From Acidovorax sp. NB1 (lineage in GTDB: Bacteria > Pseudomonadota > Gammaproteobacteria > Burkholderiales > Burkholderiaceae_C): a stretch of 35,532 nucleotides of DNA. The position numbers and the translations under genes are program-made. The notes under the pieces are model-generated. The model was not told the origin of the DNA, made no database searches, and saw only the letters and a program-made list of their open reading frames with translations. Shown piece after piece: positions 1 through 8,641 of the stretch; position 1 is the first letter of the stretch; every line of letters starts with the position of its first letter. Where the stretch lies: NCBI RefSeq assembly GCF_005405905.1, contig NZ_BJHU01000024.1, positions 1-35,532 on the forward strand. The letters are read 5' to 3'.

Positions 1-1
1 G

Positions 2-1765
2 GGCACGCTGGTCACGGCCATTGGCTTCATGCCCAATGGCTTTGCGCGCTCCACAGCGGGCGAATACACCAGCAACATGTTCTGGATCGTCGGCATTGCA
101 TTGATTGCGTCGTGGGTGGTGGCCGTGGTGTTCACGCCGTACCTGGGCGTCAAGCTGCTGCCCGACCTCAAAAAGGTAGAGGGCGGGCACGACGCCATCT
201 ACGACACGCCGCGCTACAACCGGTTTCGCCAGCTGCTTGGCCGCGTCATTGCGCGCAAGTGGATCGTGGCGGCCTCTGTCGTCATGCTCTTTGTGGTGTC
301 GGTGCTGGGCATGGCCGTGGTCAAGAAGCAGTTCTTCCCCACATCCGACCGGCCAGAAGTGCTGGTCGAGGTGCAGATGCCCTATGGCACGTCCATCGAG
401 CAAACCAGCGCCGCCACGGCCAAGGTCGAGGCCTGGCTCGCGAAGCAGGACGAGGCCAAGGTGGTGACCGCCTACATCGGCCAGGGTGCGCCGCGCTTCT
501 TCCTGGCCATGTCGCCCGAGCTGCCGGACCCATCGTTCGCCAAGGTCGTGGTGCTCACGGGCAACGACAAGGAGCGGGAAGCTCTCAAGTTCAGGCTGCG
601 CCATGCCGTGGCCGATGGCCTGGCGCCAGAGGCGCAGGTGCGGGTCACGCAAATCGTGTTTGGCCCACCCTCGCCCTTCCCGGTGGCTTACCGCGTCATG
701 GGCCCCGACCCCGACAAGCTGCGCGCAATCGCCGCCGAGGTTGAGGCCGTGCTGCAGGCCAGCCCGATGATGCGTACGGTCAACACAGACTGGGGCCCGC
801 GTGTCCCAACCCTGCACTTCACACTCGACCAGGACCGCCTGACGGCCGTGGGACTCAGCTCCAGCGCCGTGGCCCAGCAGCTGCAGTTCTTGCTGAGCGG
901 CGCACCGCTGACGGAGGTGCGTGAGGACATCCGCTCGGTGCAGGTCATGGGCCGGGCCGCTGGCGATGTTCGCCTGGACCCCGCGAAGATTTCTGGCCTG
1001 TCGCTGGTGGGGTCGGGCGGGCAGCGCATCCCGCTGTCGCAGGTGGGCAAGGTCGATGTGCGCATGGAAGACCCCATCCTGCGCCGACGCGACCGCACGC
1101 CGACGATCACGGTGCGTGGCGATATTGCCGAGGGCCTGCAGCCGCCAGACGTGTCCACCGCCATCACCCAGCAGCTCCAGCCCATCATGGACAAGTTGCC
1201 GGGCGGCTACCGCATCGTCGAAGCGGGCTCCATCGAAGAAGCTGGCAAGGCCACCGTCGCCATGCTGCCGATCTTCCCCATCATGCTGGCGGCGACCCTG
1301 CTCATCATCATCCTGCAGGTCCGCTCGATTTCGGGCATGGTCATGGTCTTCCTGACCAGCCCGCTGGGCCTGATCGGCGTGGTGCCCACGCTGCTCCTGT
1401 TCCAGCAGCCTTTCGGCATCAATGCGCTGGTGGGTTTGATTGCGCTGTCTGGCATCTTGATGCGCAACACGCTGATCCTGATCGGGCAGATCCGAGAAAA
1501 CGAGGAGGCTGGGCTGGACCCCTTCCGCGCCGTGGTCGAGGCCACTGTGCAACGTGCCCGCCCGGTGATCCTCACCGCCCTGGCCGCGATCCTGGCGTTC
1601 ATCCCTCTCACGCACTCCGTGTTCTGGGGAACGCTGGCCTACACCTTGATCGGCGGAACGCTGGCCGGCACGGTGCTAACGCTCGTGTTCCTTCCTGCGA
1701 TGTATTCGATCTGGTTCGGTATCCGGCCCGCTCGTTCTTCCTCCGCGTCCCCCGCATCCGTGTGA
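2..1765 (+). CDS. RND efflux pump inner-membrane subunit, C-terminal part
   Basis: The reading frame is open from the left edge, so the start lies outside the window. About 587 residues are present against roughly 1,000-1,050 for a full AcrB-type transporter. The visible part begins at the end of the first membrane half (segment around WIVGIALIASWVVAVVFTP), continues with a membrane segment near WIVAASVVMLFVVSVLGM, and then has a large periplasmic porter/docking region with the typical QVxMPYGTS and FGPPSPFPV stretches. It ends with five closely spaced membrane helices (residues about 415-570). The family uses proton antiport to expel drugs, solvents or metals through a membrane-fusion protein and outer-membrane channel; those partners would be upstream. 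The substrate cannot be read from this part. The SDR gene follows after about 40 bases, probably on the same transcript. Confidence 0.93.
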   Translation, partial: GTLVTAIGFMPNGFARSTAGEYTSNMFWIVGIALIASWVVAVVFTPYLGVKLLPDLKKVEGGHDAIYDTPRYNRFRQLLGRVIARKWIVAASVVMLFVVSVLGMAVVKKQFFPTSDRPEVLVEVQMPYGTSIEQTSAATAKVEAWLAKQDEAKVVTAYIGQGAPRFFLAMSPELPDPSFAKVVVLTGNDKEREALKFRLRHAVADGLAPEAQVRVTQIVFGPPSPFPVAYRVMGPDPDKLRAIAAEVEAVLQASPMMRTVNTDWGPRVPTLHFTLDQDRLTAVGLSSSAVAQQLQFLLSGAPLTEVREDIRSVQVMGRAAGDVRLDPAKISGLSLVGSGGQRIPLSQVGKVDVRMEDPILRRRDRTPTITVRGDIAEGLQPPDVSTAITQQLQPIMDKLPGGYRIVEAGSIEEAGKATVAMLPIFPIMLAATLLIIILQVRSISGMVMVFLTSPLGLIGVVPTLLLFQQPFGINALVGLIALSGILMRNTLILIGQIRENEEAGLDPFRAVVEATVQRARPVILTALAAILAFIPLTHSVFWGTLAYTLIGGTLAGTVLTLVFLPAMYSIWFGIRPARSSSASPASV

Positions 1766-1804
1766 TTCCCCCCTGCACATCCCTCCTACAAAAAAGGAAC
1801 TGCC

Positions 1805-2611
1805 ATGTCGAAATCCAAAGTTGTCGTTGTCACCGGCGTGTCCTCGGGCATCGGTCGTGCTGCGGCCATACAGTTTGCCCAGCAGGGCTGCCGGGTCTTT
1901 GGCACCGTGCGCAACACGGCCAAAGCGTACGCCATTCCCAACGTGACGCTCATTGAAATGGACATCCGCGACGAGGTATCGGTGGAGCGCGGCATCCAGA
2001 CCATCATCGCGCAAGCCCAGCGCATCGACGTGCTGGTCAACAGCGCGGGCGTGACCCTGCTAGGCGCAGCGGAAGAAACTTCTGTCGAGGAAGCCAAGAC
2101 ACTGTTTGACACCAACCTCTTCGGCGTCTTGCGCGTGATCAAGGCGGTATTGCCCCACATGCGATCGCAGCGTTCAGGCCGCATCGTCAATGTGAGTTCG
2201 GTGCTAGGCTTTCTGCCCGCGCCCTACATGGCGCTCTACTCGGCGTCCAAGCATGCGGTTGAAGGGCTGGCCGAGACGCTGGACCACGAGGTGCGCCAGT
2301 TCGGCATCCGCGTCTCGCTGGTCGAGCCCTCCTTCACCAAGACCAACCTGGATCTGAACGCGCCCCAAACGGTGGCCCGGATCGCTGACTACAGCCAGGA
2401 GTTGGAGATCGTGTCGAAAGCGATCCAAGGCAATGTGCAGAAGGCACCCCCACCCCAGGGCGTGGCCGACACCATCGTCCGTGCCGCACTCGGTACCTGG
2501 AAGATGCGCCACACGCCCAAGGGTGAGGCATCGCTGCTGGCCAAGCTGCGCCGTTTCATGCCTGCAGGCCCGGTGGGCAAGGGCCTGCGCAAATCGTTCG
2601 GACTGGCGTAA
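1805..2611 (+). CDS. Short-chain dehydrogenase/reductase (SDR)
   Basis: A 268-residue classical SDR. The N-terminal cofactor motif is TGVSSGIG (residues about 11-18), the NSAG motif follows at about residue 77, and the catalytic Tyr/Lys are in YSASK at about residue 145. It should be an NAD(P)H-dependent oxidoreductase; the substrate is unknown. The length is normal for the family. The ATG has an AGGAA ribosome-binding site about 6-8 bases upstream (near 1794-1798). It lies between an efflux pump and a thioesterase, all on the plus strand with short gaps, so co-transcription is likely. A link between efflux and lipid or aromatic modification is only a guess. Confidence 0.93.
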   Translation: MSKSKVVVVTGVSSGIGRAAAIQFAQQGCRVFGTVRNTAKAYAIPNVTLIEMDIRDEVSVERGIQTIIAQAQRIDVLVNSAGVTLLGAAEETSVEEAKTLFDTNLFGVLRVIKAVLPHMRSQRSGRIVNVSSVLGFLPAPYMALYSASKHAVEGLAETLDHEVRQFGIRVSLVEPSFTKTNLDLNAPQTVARIADYSQELEIVSKAIQGNVQKAPPPQGVADTIVRAALGTWKMRHTPKGEASLLAKLRRFMPAGPVGKGLRKSFGLA

Positions 2612-2703
2612 CGGCTGGCACCAATCCCCAGCGCAATCACTGGCGGCAAGGCCCCAAGGGCCCGCCGCAGGCGAACTGCCGTATGACTCAACTGGAGAGC
2701 ATC

Positions 2704-3255
2704 ATGATGGACGAAAACAAACCCATGGACTGGGCTGCGCAGCAGTCTGAGGTTGTGCAACGCATGCGTAAGAGTGGTGGTTTGCCGGGTCTGGCACGCG
2801 CCGAGCAGATCGCAGGAAAGGGCGGCCGAGAGATTCTGGAAGCCATGGTGTCCGGCAATCTGCCCTATCCGCCCATGAACGACACCATGAACCTCGCGTT
2901 GCTGGAGGTGGGCGATGGCCGTGCCGTGTTCCAGGGCATCCCGCAGCTGGCCCACTACAACCCGCTGGGCAGCGTGCATGGGGGCTGGTTTGCGTCACTC
3001 CTGGACTCTGCGCTGGGCTGTGCGATTCAGTCTGCGCTGCCTGCGGGGCAGTCTTACACCACGGCCGAACTCAGCATCAGGATCGTGCGGTCTGCGTCCC
3101 ACAAAACCGGCCCGCTGCGGGCCACGGGCAGGCTGGTTCATGCCGGTGATCGGCTCGCGACTGCCGAGGCACGCGTTGAGGATGAGCACGGCAAGCTGTA
3201 TGCACACGCCACCACGACATGCCTGGTCTTCGACTTGTCGAAGCGCGATGCGTAG
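2704..3255 (+). CDS. PaaI-family hotdog thioesterase
   Basis: A hotdog-fold protein of about 183 residues. The active-site helix motif HGGWFASLLDSALG (middle of the protein) is the PaaI/YdiI-type signature, in which the Asp or Glu of the helix activates water for hydrolysis of an acyl-CoA thioester. The strand after it (TAELSIRIVRS) fits the fold. The start is chosen at ATG 2704 (or 2707) because GGAG at 2694-2697 sits at the right distance. An in-frame ATG at 2683 lies upstream of that site and is unlikely. The family acts on phenylacetyl-CoA or medium/long acyl-CoA esters in the cytoplasm; the substrate here is not known. It probably shares an operon with the upstream SDR and efflux gene. 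Confidence 0.88.
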   Translation: MMDENKPMDWAAQQSEVVQRMRKSGGLPGLARAEQIAGKGGREILEAMVSGNLPYPPMNDTMNLALLEVGDGRAVFQGIPQLAHYNPLGSVHGGWFASLLDSALGCAIQSALPAGQSYTTAELSIRIVRSASHKTGPLRATGRLVHAGDRLATAEARVEDEHGKLYAHATTTCLVFDLSKRDA

Positions 3256-3351
3256 CGCCGTTTGCATTCGGTCGCTTCGGCCGCCGTCACGTTCGCGCCC
3301 GAATCGCCCCATGCGCCAAGCCAGAGTTTGCGCGGCAGCCAAGGGACAGCC

Positions 3352-4056
3352 ATGCTATTCGTGAAGGACGGTCCGTCGGAGGTGGCGGTACGCAGGCTCA
3401 AGGTGTGTAACCTTTTCGCCGGAATGGATGAATCGAAGCTCTCCGAGGTAGCTCGCCAGTGCAGTTGGCAACAACTATCCACGGGGCACATTGCAACAGG
3501 CAGATCCCAAGACACCTTCTTTATCGTCTGCCAAGGCAAGATGCGCGTGTCAGCCTTGTCTTCGAATGGGCGCGAGCTACTCATTGCGGACTTTGACCAA
3601 GGCGGGCATTTCGGGGTCATTGGCGTGCTGGGGGCGAGTGCCGCCTCTTTGCAGGCTCATGCCCTGGAGCCGTCGATATTGGCCTGTCTGCAACGTGCCG
3701 ACTTCATGAGGCTGGTTCAGCAGAATTCCCTGTTGGCTGAGCGTGTGCGCGAATCGCTTCAGATCGCCGCAGAGCAATTGATGAGTCGGCTTGTCGAGAT
3801 GGGCGTCCTAAACATCGCAGGGCGACTCTATAGCTGTTTGCTGGAGATGGCGCGACAGACTGGCATTACGGACAACTGTGCCGCGATCGTGCCAGCGCCG
3901 CACCACTCTGAACTGGCGACCCGGATTGCAGCATCGCGCGAAGAGGTGAGTCGCGAGCTGGCTCGGCTACGCAAACTGGGGCTCATCACGTCCACACGCC
4001 AAAAACTCTTGCTGAACGATGTAGCAACGTTGGAGCAGCGACTTCAGAATCTTTGA
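3352..4056 (+). CDS. Crp/Fnr-family transcriptional regulator
   Basis: A 234-residue regulator with an N-terminal cyclic-nucleotide-binding-type beta-roll (about residues 18-130, including FFIVCQGKMRVSALSSNGRELLI), a long dimerisation helix, and a C-terminal winged helix-turn-helix (SELATRIAASREEVSRELARL, about residues 185-205). No cluster of N-terminal cysteines is present, so it is not an FNR-type iron-sulfur sensor, and the cAMP-contacting residues are not obvious; the signal is unknown. The start is ATG 3352, which has AGGGA at 3342-3346. A longer open frame to 3262 lacks such a site. The gene follows the thioesterase by 96 bases and may autoregulate or control the upstream efflux/SDR genes. 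It is followed directly by a strong hairpin. Confidence 0.9.
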   Translation: MLFVKDGPSEVAVRRLKVCNLFAGMDESKLSEVARQCSWQQLSTGHIATGRSQDTFFIVCQGKMRVSALSSNGRELLIADFDQGGHFGVIGVLGASAASLQAHALEPSILACLQRADFMRLVQQNSLLAERVRESLQIAAEQLMSRLVEMGVLNIAGRLYSCLLEMARQTGITDNCAAIVPAPHHSELATRIAASREEVSRELARLRKLGLITSTRQKLLLNDVATLEQRLQNL

Positions 4057-4070
4057 GTAGAGTACGGGCA

Positions 4071-4100
4071 GTGAGAAGCGGTTCAAAGCCCGCTTCTCAC
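4071..4100. terminator. Hairpin between convergent genes, probable bidirectional terminator
   Basis: A perfect 11-bp inverted repeat, GTGAGAAGCGG at 4071-4081 and CCGCTTCTCAC at 4090-4100, with an 8-base loop. It lies 15 bases after the Crp-type gene and 7 bases beyond the end of the convergent DUF4148-like gene. There is no long T tract, so it may act in part as an mRNA 3'-end stabiliser. Confidence 0.7.
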
Positions 4101-4107
4101 GCACCGG

Positions 4108-4392
4108 TCAAAGTTCGCCGGACGAAATCCGGCCCTGGCGCAGAGCCTCGGCGGCAGCAGCGCTGACCGCTGTACGGTCAGCCTTTGATTGATATGCCAA
4201 AGCCTGGGAGCCTGCGGGATGCACGCTACGTGTCTTGACCACAGTGGCGGCCTCGGCAGCGACTTCCGCGCGCGTGCGTTGGGTCTCAAATTTCAACGCG
4301 TACTGCGAAGCATCTGCTTCGTCAGCCTGAGCGCCAAAGGATGTGAATACCGCGATGGCAGAGATAGAAAGAATGCGAAGAGTCGTGTTCAT
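4108..4392 (-). CDS. Small secreted DUF4148-like protein
   Basis: A 94-residue protein with a Sec signal peptide (MNTTLRILSISAIAVFTSFGAQA, cleavage near residue 23). The short hydrophilic mature part has the TRAEVAAEAA and ALRQGRISSGE features typical of the DUF4148 family, which is common in Burkholderiales. The function of the family is unknown; it is periplasmic by prediction. A ribosome-binding site GAGGAA lies just upstream of the ATG on the minus strand. It is convergent with the Crp-type gene and separated from it by the 4071-4100 hairpin. The family assignment rests on the overall pattern, not on a search. Confidence 0.75.
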   Translation of the reverse strand: MNTTLRILSISAIAVFTSFGAQADEADASQYALKFETQRTRAEVAAEAATVVKTRSVHPAGSQALAYQSKADRTAVSAAAAEALRQGRISSGEL

Positions 4393-5123
4393 GATGGTTC
4401 CTCAGTGAATAAGCGCGCCGAAAGCGTCCCACTTCCCACAAGCAGGTCCATCGCGTCATGCGCATGGCCTGTCTTTGTTCGTTGTCTACTTCCTGGCGCT
4501 GAGGAAATTCTCATTCTTGGGTCTACGAAGGTCTGTGTGATTTCTCACGTGAACCGCAACGCGAACTCAAGGCTGGACGCTGGGGAACAGGCGACCCGGA
4601 GATCGCGCTCGCGAATCAAATAGACGTTGATGCTGTTAAGCCGCTGATCACGATGGCGTATGAAGGGCGCTGACCGCTTTCCGCCGGACAGAGGACGCTG
4701 AGTCCATCATGTTCGGGTGACCGCAATCGCTGCAGAACCGAACTCTGCGTGACAGTTTCAGACCCATCTGAGTCATTTGCGGTCCCGTATTTGCGCTGCT
4801 CCCCCCGCCGCTGGACCTTGAATGGTTGGATGCGGCATCGAAACTCGACAGCCAGGCTGAGCGCCCGTGGCTGGTATCGCCGCTTCCCTGCTCTGCGACA
4901 GGTTCATTCCGACCCTCGTTTTTGAGCACGCTGCACCGGCTCACAGCCCGGCACACGGATGATTTACCGGTGGACGACTTGTCCAGTTGCAGTCTCTGGG
5001 CGGCATCTATGATTCAAAGCGGACCAGACGAGCCTGTGTTTGCGGCTGGCCGTTGGGTTGCCATGTGGGGCCCGTATCTTGGGCAAGTGGCCCCCAGGCA
5101 ATCCTGCCGATCCTCTAGTACCT
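4393..5123. other. Gene-free stretch of about 730 bases
   Basis: No convincing gene is seen. A 102-codon minus-strand frame (4648-4956) has serine- and asparagine-rich sequence of no recognisable family and no ribosome-binding site. The part next to 4392 should carry the promoter of the DUF4148-like gene. The stretch includes a 20-base word at 4719-4738 that recurs with one mismatch at 28872-28891. The start of the HEAT-repeat gene at 5124 has no strong Shine-Dalgarno site. Confidence 0.5.
4719..4738 (+). repeat. Copy 1 of a short dispersed word
   Basis: GACCGCAATCGCTGCAGAAC matches 28872-28891 at 19 of 20 positions. Both copies lie in gene-free DNA. Two copies of this length can arise by chance, so the repeat is only suggestive. 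Confidence 0.3.
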
Positions 5124-7115
5124 ATGAATCAAAATCTAAGCCAGGCACTTGCAGACCAGCTGCAGAGCTCCACAAAAAATGTCGACGTGTTTCTGGCACT
5201 GGAAGCGCTTTCCCTCGCTGCTCCCGCAGTGGCTTTCGAGGCCATCACGACATTCCTACGGTCTGCGCCGGCAAATCAGCTGCCCCTGGCCCGAAATGCA
5301 CTGCTGGTGTTGGCGGATCGTGCTCCCGCGCTCTTGCAGAACGCGACGCTGGACGAAGACGCGAAGGTGGCGGACGCGGCCAAGCAGGCCTTGATGCTCC
5401 GCCCCTCCAATGATGCGTTGCCCCTGTACCTGCGCATGGCCAAGTCCAAGAGCGTTGACGAAGCCTGCTCGGGTTTCATGTTCCTGGGCCGTATCTCCTC
5501 GCCGCAGGCGCGAGCGCCGTTGTTCAAGGCCTTGGGCCACCGCAGCGCGACGGTGCGCGAGTATGCCGCGACGTCCATCCACAGCCACGCCGACGAACAC
5601 TGGATTGCCGACCTGCTGGAGGCCATCCGTACGCTGCGGCGTGAAGAGGCTGACAAAAAGAAGGACTTTGGCGAGGTGATCAACACGCTGTGCAGCGCGG
5701 TGATTCAGAAATCCATGCGCTCCAACCTGGACCTGCTGATGGAAGGACTCGGCGACGCAGACGCGAGAGTCCGCCGCACCTGTATCAGCGCACTAGGGCG
5801 CCTAGGGGACGCGGCGGCGGTGGTCCCGCTGATCGAGACATTTGAACACCCGCGCCGCGGGATGCCGCTGGAGCTGCGGAGGGAGCTGGTCAAGGTGCTT
5901 GGCGAATTGGGCGACGCGCGTGCGATCGCGCCACTGCTGCGTGCTGGCGTAGCCCTTGCCGCCCCGGCACTGGGTCCGCTGAAGGCGCAGGAAGCAGTCC
6001 CCGAACTTGTGGCTGCGCTGGAGCAGGCCAGAACACCGCGCGATGCCAGCGATTTGGCCGATATGTTGGCCCAGCTGGAAGGGCCCGGCGAGCAGCAGTG
6101 GCCCCGCGCCGGGTTGCATTCGACGTCGTTGCAGGTGCGTCGAGCCGCCGCGCTGCAGCTGGCGCGAGCGGCGCCCGAGGAAGCGGCAGAGCACCTGCGC
6201 GCCATGCTCCCGCAGCTCTCCAGCGGCGACGCTGTGGGCGTGGCCGCGGCCCTGGTTTCCATGGGCTGTGTGGAGGGTTTCGATGGCTTCGCTCGGGCAT
6301 TGGAAGATGATCCCCATCACTGGAACGCCAGCGCCGTGGCGTACGCCTGCAAAAATCTTCGCGGGCCACGAGTGCAAGCGCTGTTGTTGGGCCTGCTGCC
6401 TGGCATCCGCAACGAATATCTCCACCACGTGTGCGCAGCCCTGGCTGCGCAAGGGGCTGAAGTGTTGCCTGCGCTGATCGGCGCAGCCCAGGAGGCCAGC
6501 GACGGCTTGCGATACCGCTACATTGCGGCGCTTGCCGAGTTCCGCGACCCCCACGGGGCCGTGCTGTTGGCGCCTCTCATGGTCCGCCGCAACCCATTGC
6601 GGGACGCAGCGATGCAGTCGTTGGTAGCCACGCCCTGCGCTGAGGCCCATGCAGCGCTGGCTGCTGCATTGCCGCTGGCTGAGTCGCCCGCTGACGCGCG
6701 GCTGATCACCGAAGCCCTGGCGAAAGCAGCCACGCGCGAGGCGATCCCCGATTTGATACGGGTGCTGCAGACCGACGTCGCCACTGAGACGATATTGGAG
6801 GCCCTGGGCCGTTTGGGCGATCGGGCGGCTGTGCCTGCGCTGGTCGATCAACTGAGCAGCGCCAACGCGCGCCGCCGCCAGGGAGCGGCCATGGCGCTAG
6901 GGCAGATCTCAGACCCTGCGGCGGGGGCGCCACTGGTCAACCTGCTGCTGAAAGAGTTTCATCTGGAGGTGGCGCAGGCCGCAATGCACGCCTGGCTGGC
7001 CAGTGGAGCGGAAGACGATGGCGCACTCGATGGGCTGAGTGTGCCGGGCACGCGCGCATTCCTGTTGACCAGTGCCAGACAGCTGTGCAAGGAACGCCAG
7101 CACGCACGTTCCTGA
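5124..7115 (+). CDS. HEAT-repeat (PBS-lyase-type) scaffold protein
   Basis: A 663-residue soluble protein built almost entirely of helical HEAT-like repeats of about 30 residues. The clearest units are around DADARVRRTCISALGRLGD, LGDRAAVPALVDQL and RRQGAAMALGQISDPAA. There is no signal peptide, membrane segment or catalytic domain. In the family such repeats bind proteins or, in phycobilin lyases, chromophores; here a protein-interaction scaffold is the safe reading. ATG 5124 (MNQNLSQAL) is chosen. A TTG at 5040 extends the frame by 28 residues of low-complexity sequence without support. The gene stands alone between two gene-free stretches, so context does not reveal a partner. Confidence 0.85.
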   Translation: MNQNLSQALADQLQSSTKNVDVFLALEALSLAAPAVAFEAITTFLRSAPANQLPLARNALLVLADRAPALLQNATLDEDAKVADAAKQALMLRPSNDALPLYLRMAKSKSVDEACSGFMFLGRISSPQARAPLFKALGHRSATVREYAATSIHSHADEHWIADLLEAIRTLRREEADKKKDFGEVINTLCSAVIQKSMRSNLDLLMEGLGDADARVRRTCISALGRLGDAAAVVPLIETFEHPRRGMPLELRRELVKVLGELGDARAIAPLLRAGVALAAPALGPLKAQEAVPELVAALEQARTPRDASDLADMLAQLEGPGEQQWPRAGLHSTSLQVRRAAALQLARAAPEEAAEHLRAMLPQLSSGDAVGVAAALVSMGCVEGFDGFARALEDDPHHWNASAVAYACKNLRGPRVQALLLGLLPGIRNEYLHHVCAALAAQGAEVLPALIGAAQEASDGLRYRYIAALAEFRDPHGAVLLAPLMVRRNPLRDAAMQSLVATPCAEAHAALAAALPLAESPADARLITEALAKAATREAIPDLIRVLQTDVATETILEALGRLGDRAAVPALVDQLSSANARRRQGAAMALGQISDPAAGAPLVNLLLKEFHLEVAQAAMHAWLASGAEDDGALDGLSVPGTRAFLLTSARQLCKERQHARS

Positions 7116-7665
7116 CCATGCCGACTCTGTCCCCTGTTTTAGATGATCGCCGGGTTGGATGAGATCGTCCAGCGGGCACCTGCCCAGATTGCAGCGTGTT
7201 TGGTCAAGCTTGTCCTCGCTGCGCAACCGACATTTGGCGCGGCGGCTTGAGGCTGGTTGCTGACGCACAGCTCGCAGTTGTCAAGCGACTGCTGCTACCA
7301 GGAGCAGACAGTGAAAGAGATAGGAGAAGTTTTGCTGGAGCTCTAAAGCTGCAACAACGAGCCAGACAGAGTCCGCCAGCCTAGAGTTGATCCAGGATTG
7401 CGCACTTAGGTAGGTGGATCACAAGAAACGCACAACCCTTGAGGGTGCTTGGGAGCTCATAGGCTGACGAACCCTGGCGAGGTATGAATTGCCTTCAATG
7501 ACATGCCAACGCTCAAAAGCACCCGTGGATCCCTAAGGGGTGAAATCAAAAGTCCAATGATCCTGACATTGAGACACGGAATGCACGCCCAACTGACACA
7601 AGCCTAGTAGCAGCTAGTGGCACCTTTTGGCAGAATTCGGGTTCCCAAGATCAGTTGCTCAACGA
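7116..7665. other. Gene-free stretch downstream of the HEAT-repeat gene
   Basis: About 550 bases with no reading frame that looks coding in composition, ribosome-binding site or family. The longest frames are short and are either antisense to or offset from the HEAT gene end. No RNA gene or mobile-element end was recognised. Confidence 0.5.
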
Positions 7666-7688
7666 AAATCAGGGTTAACCCTTGATTT
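7666..7688 (-). terminator. Possible terminator of the IclR gene
   Basis: An inverted repeat with nine pairs and one bulged base around a TTAA loop (AAATCAGGG / CCCTTGATTT). It lies 15 bases past the stop of the minus-strand IclR gene. On the minus strand the second arm ends in TTTT, as in a weak Rho-independent terminator. Confidence 0.4.
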
Positions 7689-7702
7689 GGGTCAATTCTC
7701 TC

Positions 7703-8518
7703 TCAGCCGCGCGGAGTACTTCCTACTCCAAAAGAGATCTCCTCAGCCAAGGCCTTCAGCAGCGGGACATACCTAGTAGAAATCTCCCGCTCTGAGACTG
7801 CATTACCCTGCATGACCAAGTTGATCGCACCAATTGCATGCTCTCCGATACGAATCGGTAGACCAATAGCCGTCACACTAGACTCGGATGCCCATTCCCC
7901 TCTGTTGACGGCATAGCCTCTGCGCCGTGTCTCGCGAATGATTCGTTTGATATTGGCGCTATCGCGGGCCATCTCTCCAATCGCATCCGATCGCTCGCGT
8001 AGTAACGAAAGGGTGGCCTCGCGCTCCTCTTCCGCGCACCATGACAACCACGCACGACCAAGTGATGACACCAGCATGGGAATCCTGATGCCGATGGTCG
8101 CGCGATGTTGAGATAGCATGCTCACCCGATGCGTGGACTCGCGAACGATCATGAATCCGCCGTCAGGCGTCGCCAGGTCGCTTGGCCAAGACAGCGCACG
8201 CAGATGACTGCGCATTGCAGGGGCTGCAACGCGGTCCACCCAGTCTGCCCCCACATAACCTTCCGACAGTCTCCTGACTTCAAAACCCAAGGCATAAGAG
8301 GCGCCGTCGTCCTTGTGATGTACCAGCCCCTCGGCCTTCAAGGTCTCAAGGAGTCGCTTTACGGTGGTCCGATGGAGACCAGTTAGGCGCGCGATCTCCA
8401 CCACGCCGCCAATGCCACCTGGTAGGGCATTTAGAACCCGCAAGACAGCTAGTCCTCGGCTCAATCCACGCACCTCCCGGTACTGAGCCGCATCGGAAAA
8501 CGCATTTATTTGGGGCAT
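7703..8518 (-). CDS. IclR-family regulator of the adjacent aromatic operon
   Basis: A 271-residue regulator. The N-terminal winged helix-turn-helix is visible around VVEIARLTGLHRTTVKRLLETL (about residues 36-57), followed by the C-terminal effector-binding domain found in IclR, MhpR and PcaR-type proteins (residues about 85-265). ATG 8518 (MPQINAF) is preferred; a TTG at 8596 would run the gene through the divergent promoter region. It is divergent from the tctC-hydroxylase-mhp operon, the classic arrangement for a pathway-specific IclR activator responding to the aromatic substrate. E. coli mhp genes are likewise controlled by the IclR member MhpR. Direct control of the operon is inferred from position. 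Confidence 0.9.
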   Translation of the reverse strand: MPQINAFSDAAQYREVRGLSRGLAVLRVLNALPGGIGGVVEIARLTGLHRTTVKRLLETLKAEGLVHHKDDGASYALGFEVRRLSEGYVGADWVDRVAAPAMRSHLRALSWPSDLATPDGGFMIVRESTHRVSMLSQHRATIGIRIPMLVSSLGRAWLSWCAEEEREATLSLLRERSDAIGEMARDSANIKRIIRETRRRGYAVNRGEWASESSVTAIGLPIRIGEHAIGAINLVMQGNAVSEREISTRYVPLLKALAEEISFGVGSTPRG

Positions 8519-8641
8519 ATCAAAGACTTTTGGTGCACTCTGTGCACGCACTATACGTCGGTTTGACGCACTTCGATACTTCGACCCGTGCAGCAAATGG
8601 CTGCAATCGAACAGGCACCAAGTGCCATATCAGGAGACAAC
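8519..8641. promoter_or_regulatory. Divergent promoter region with candidate IclR operator
   Basis: The 123-base gap between the divergent IclR gene and tctC. It holds the symmetrical sequence GTGCACTCTGTGCAC at 8533-8547 (two GTGCAC half-sites, 3-base spacer), a plausible IclR operator. A minus-strand TATAGT (complement of 8550-8555) could be the -10 of the IclR gene. A TTGACG at 8563-8568 could be a plus-strand -35, but no good -10 is at the right distance. AGGAGA at 8631-8636 is the ribosome-binding site of tctC. Confidence 0.55.

Noticed and set aside
4648..4956. 102-codon minus-strand frame in the gene-free stretch
   Set aside because: No ribosome-binding site, no recognisable family and low-complexity Ser-rich sequence.
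5802..6851. 349-codon minus-strand reading frame
   Set aside because: It is antisense to the HEAT-repeat gene; the composition (many Arg, Gln, His) is typical of a shadow frame.
8519..8596. Upstream TTG start for the IclR gene and GTG start (8588) for tctC
   Set aside because: They would make the two divergent genes overlap and remove the promoter region; the ATG starts give normal N-termini, and tctC has a clear AGGAGA site.
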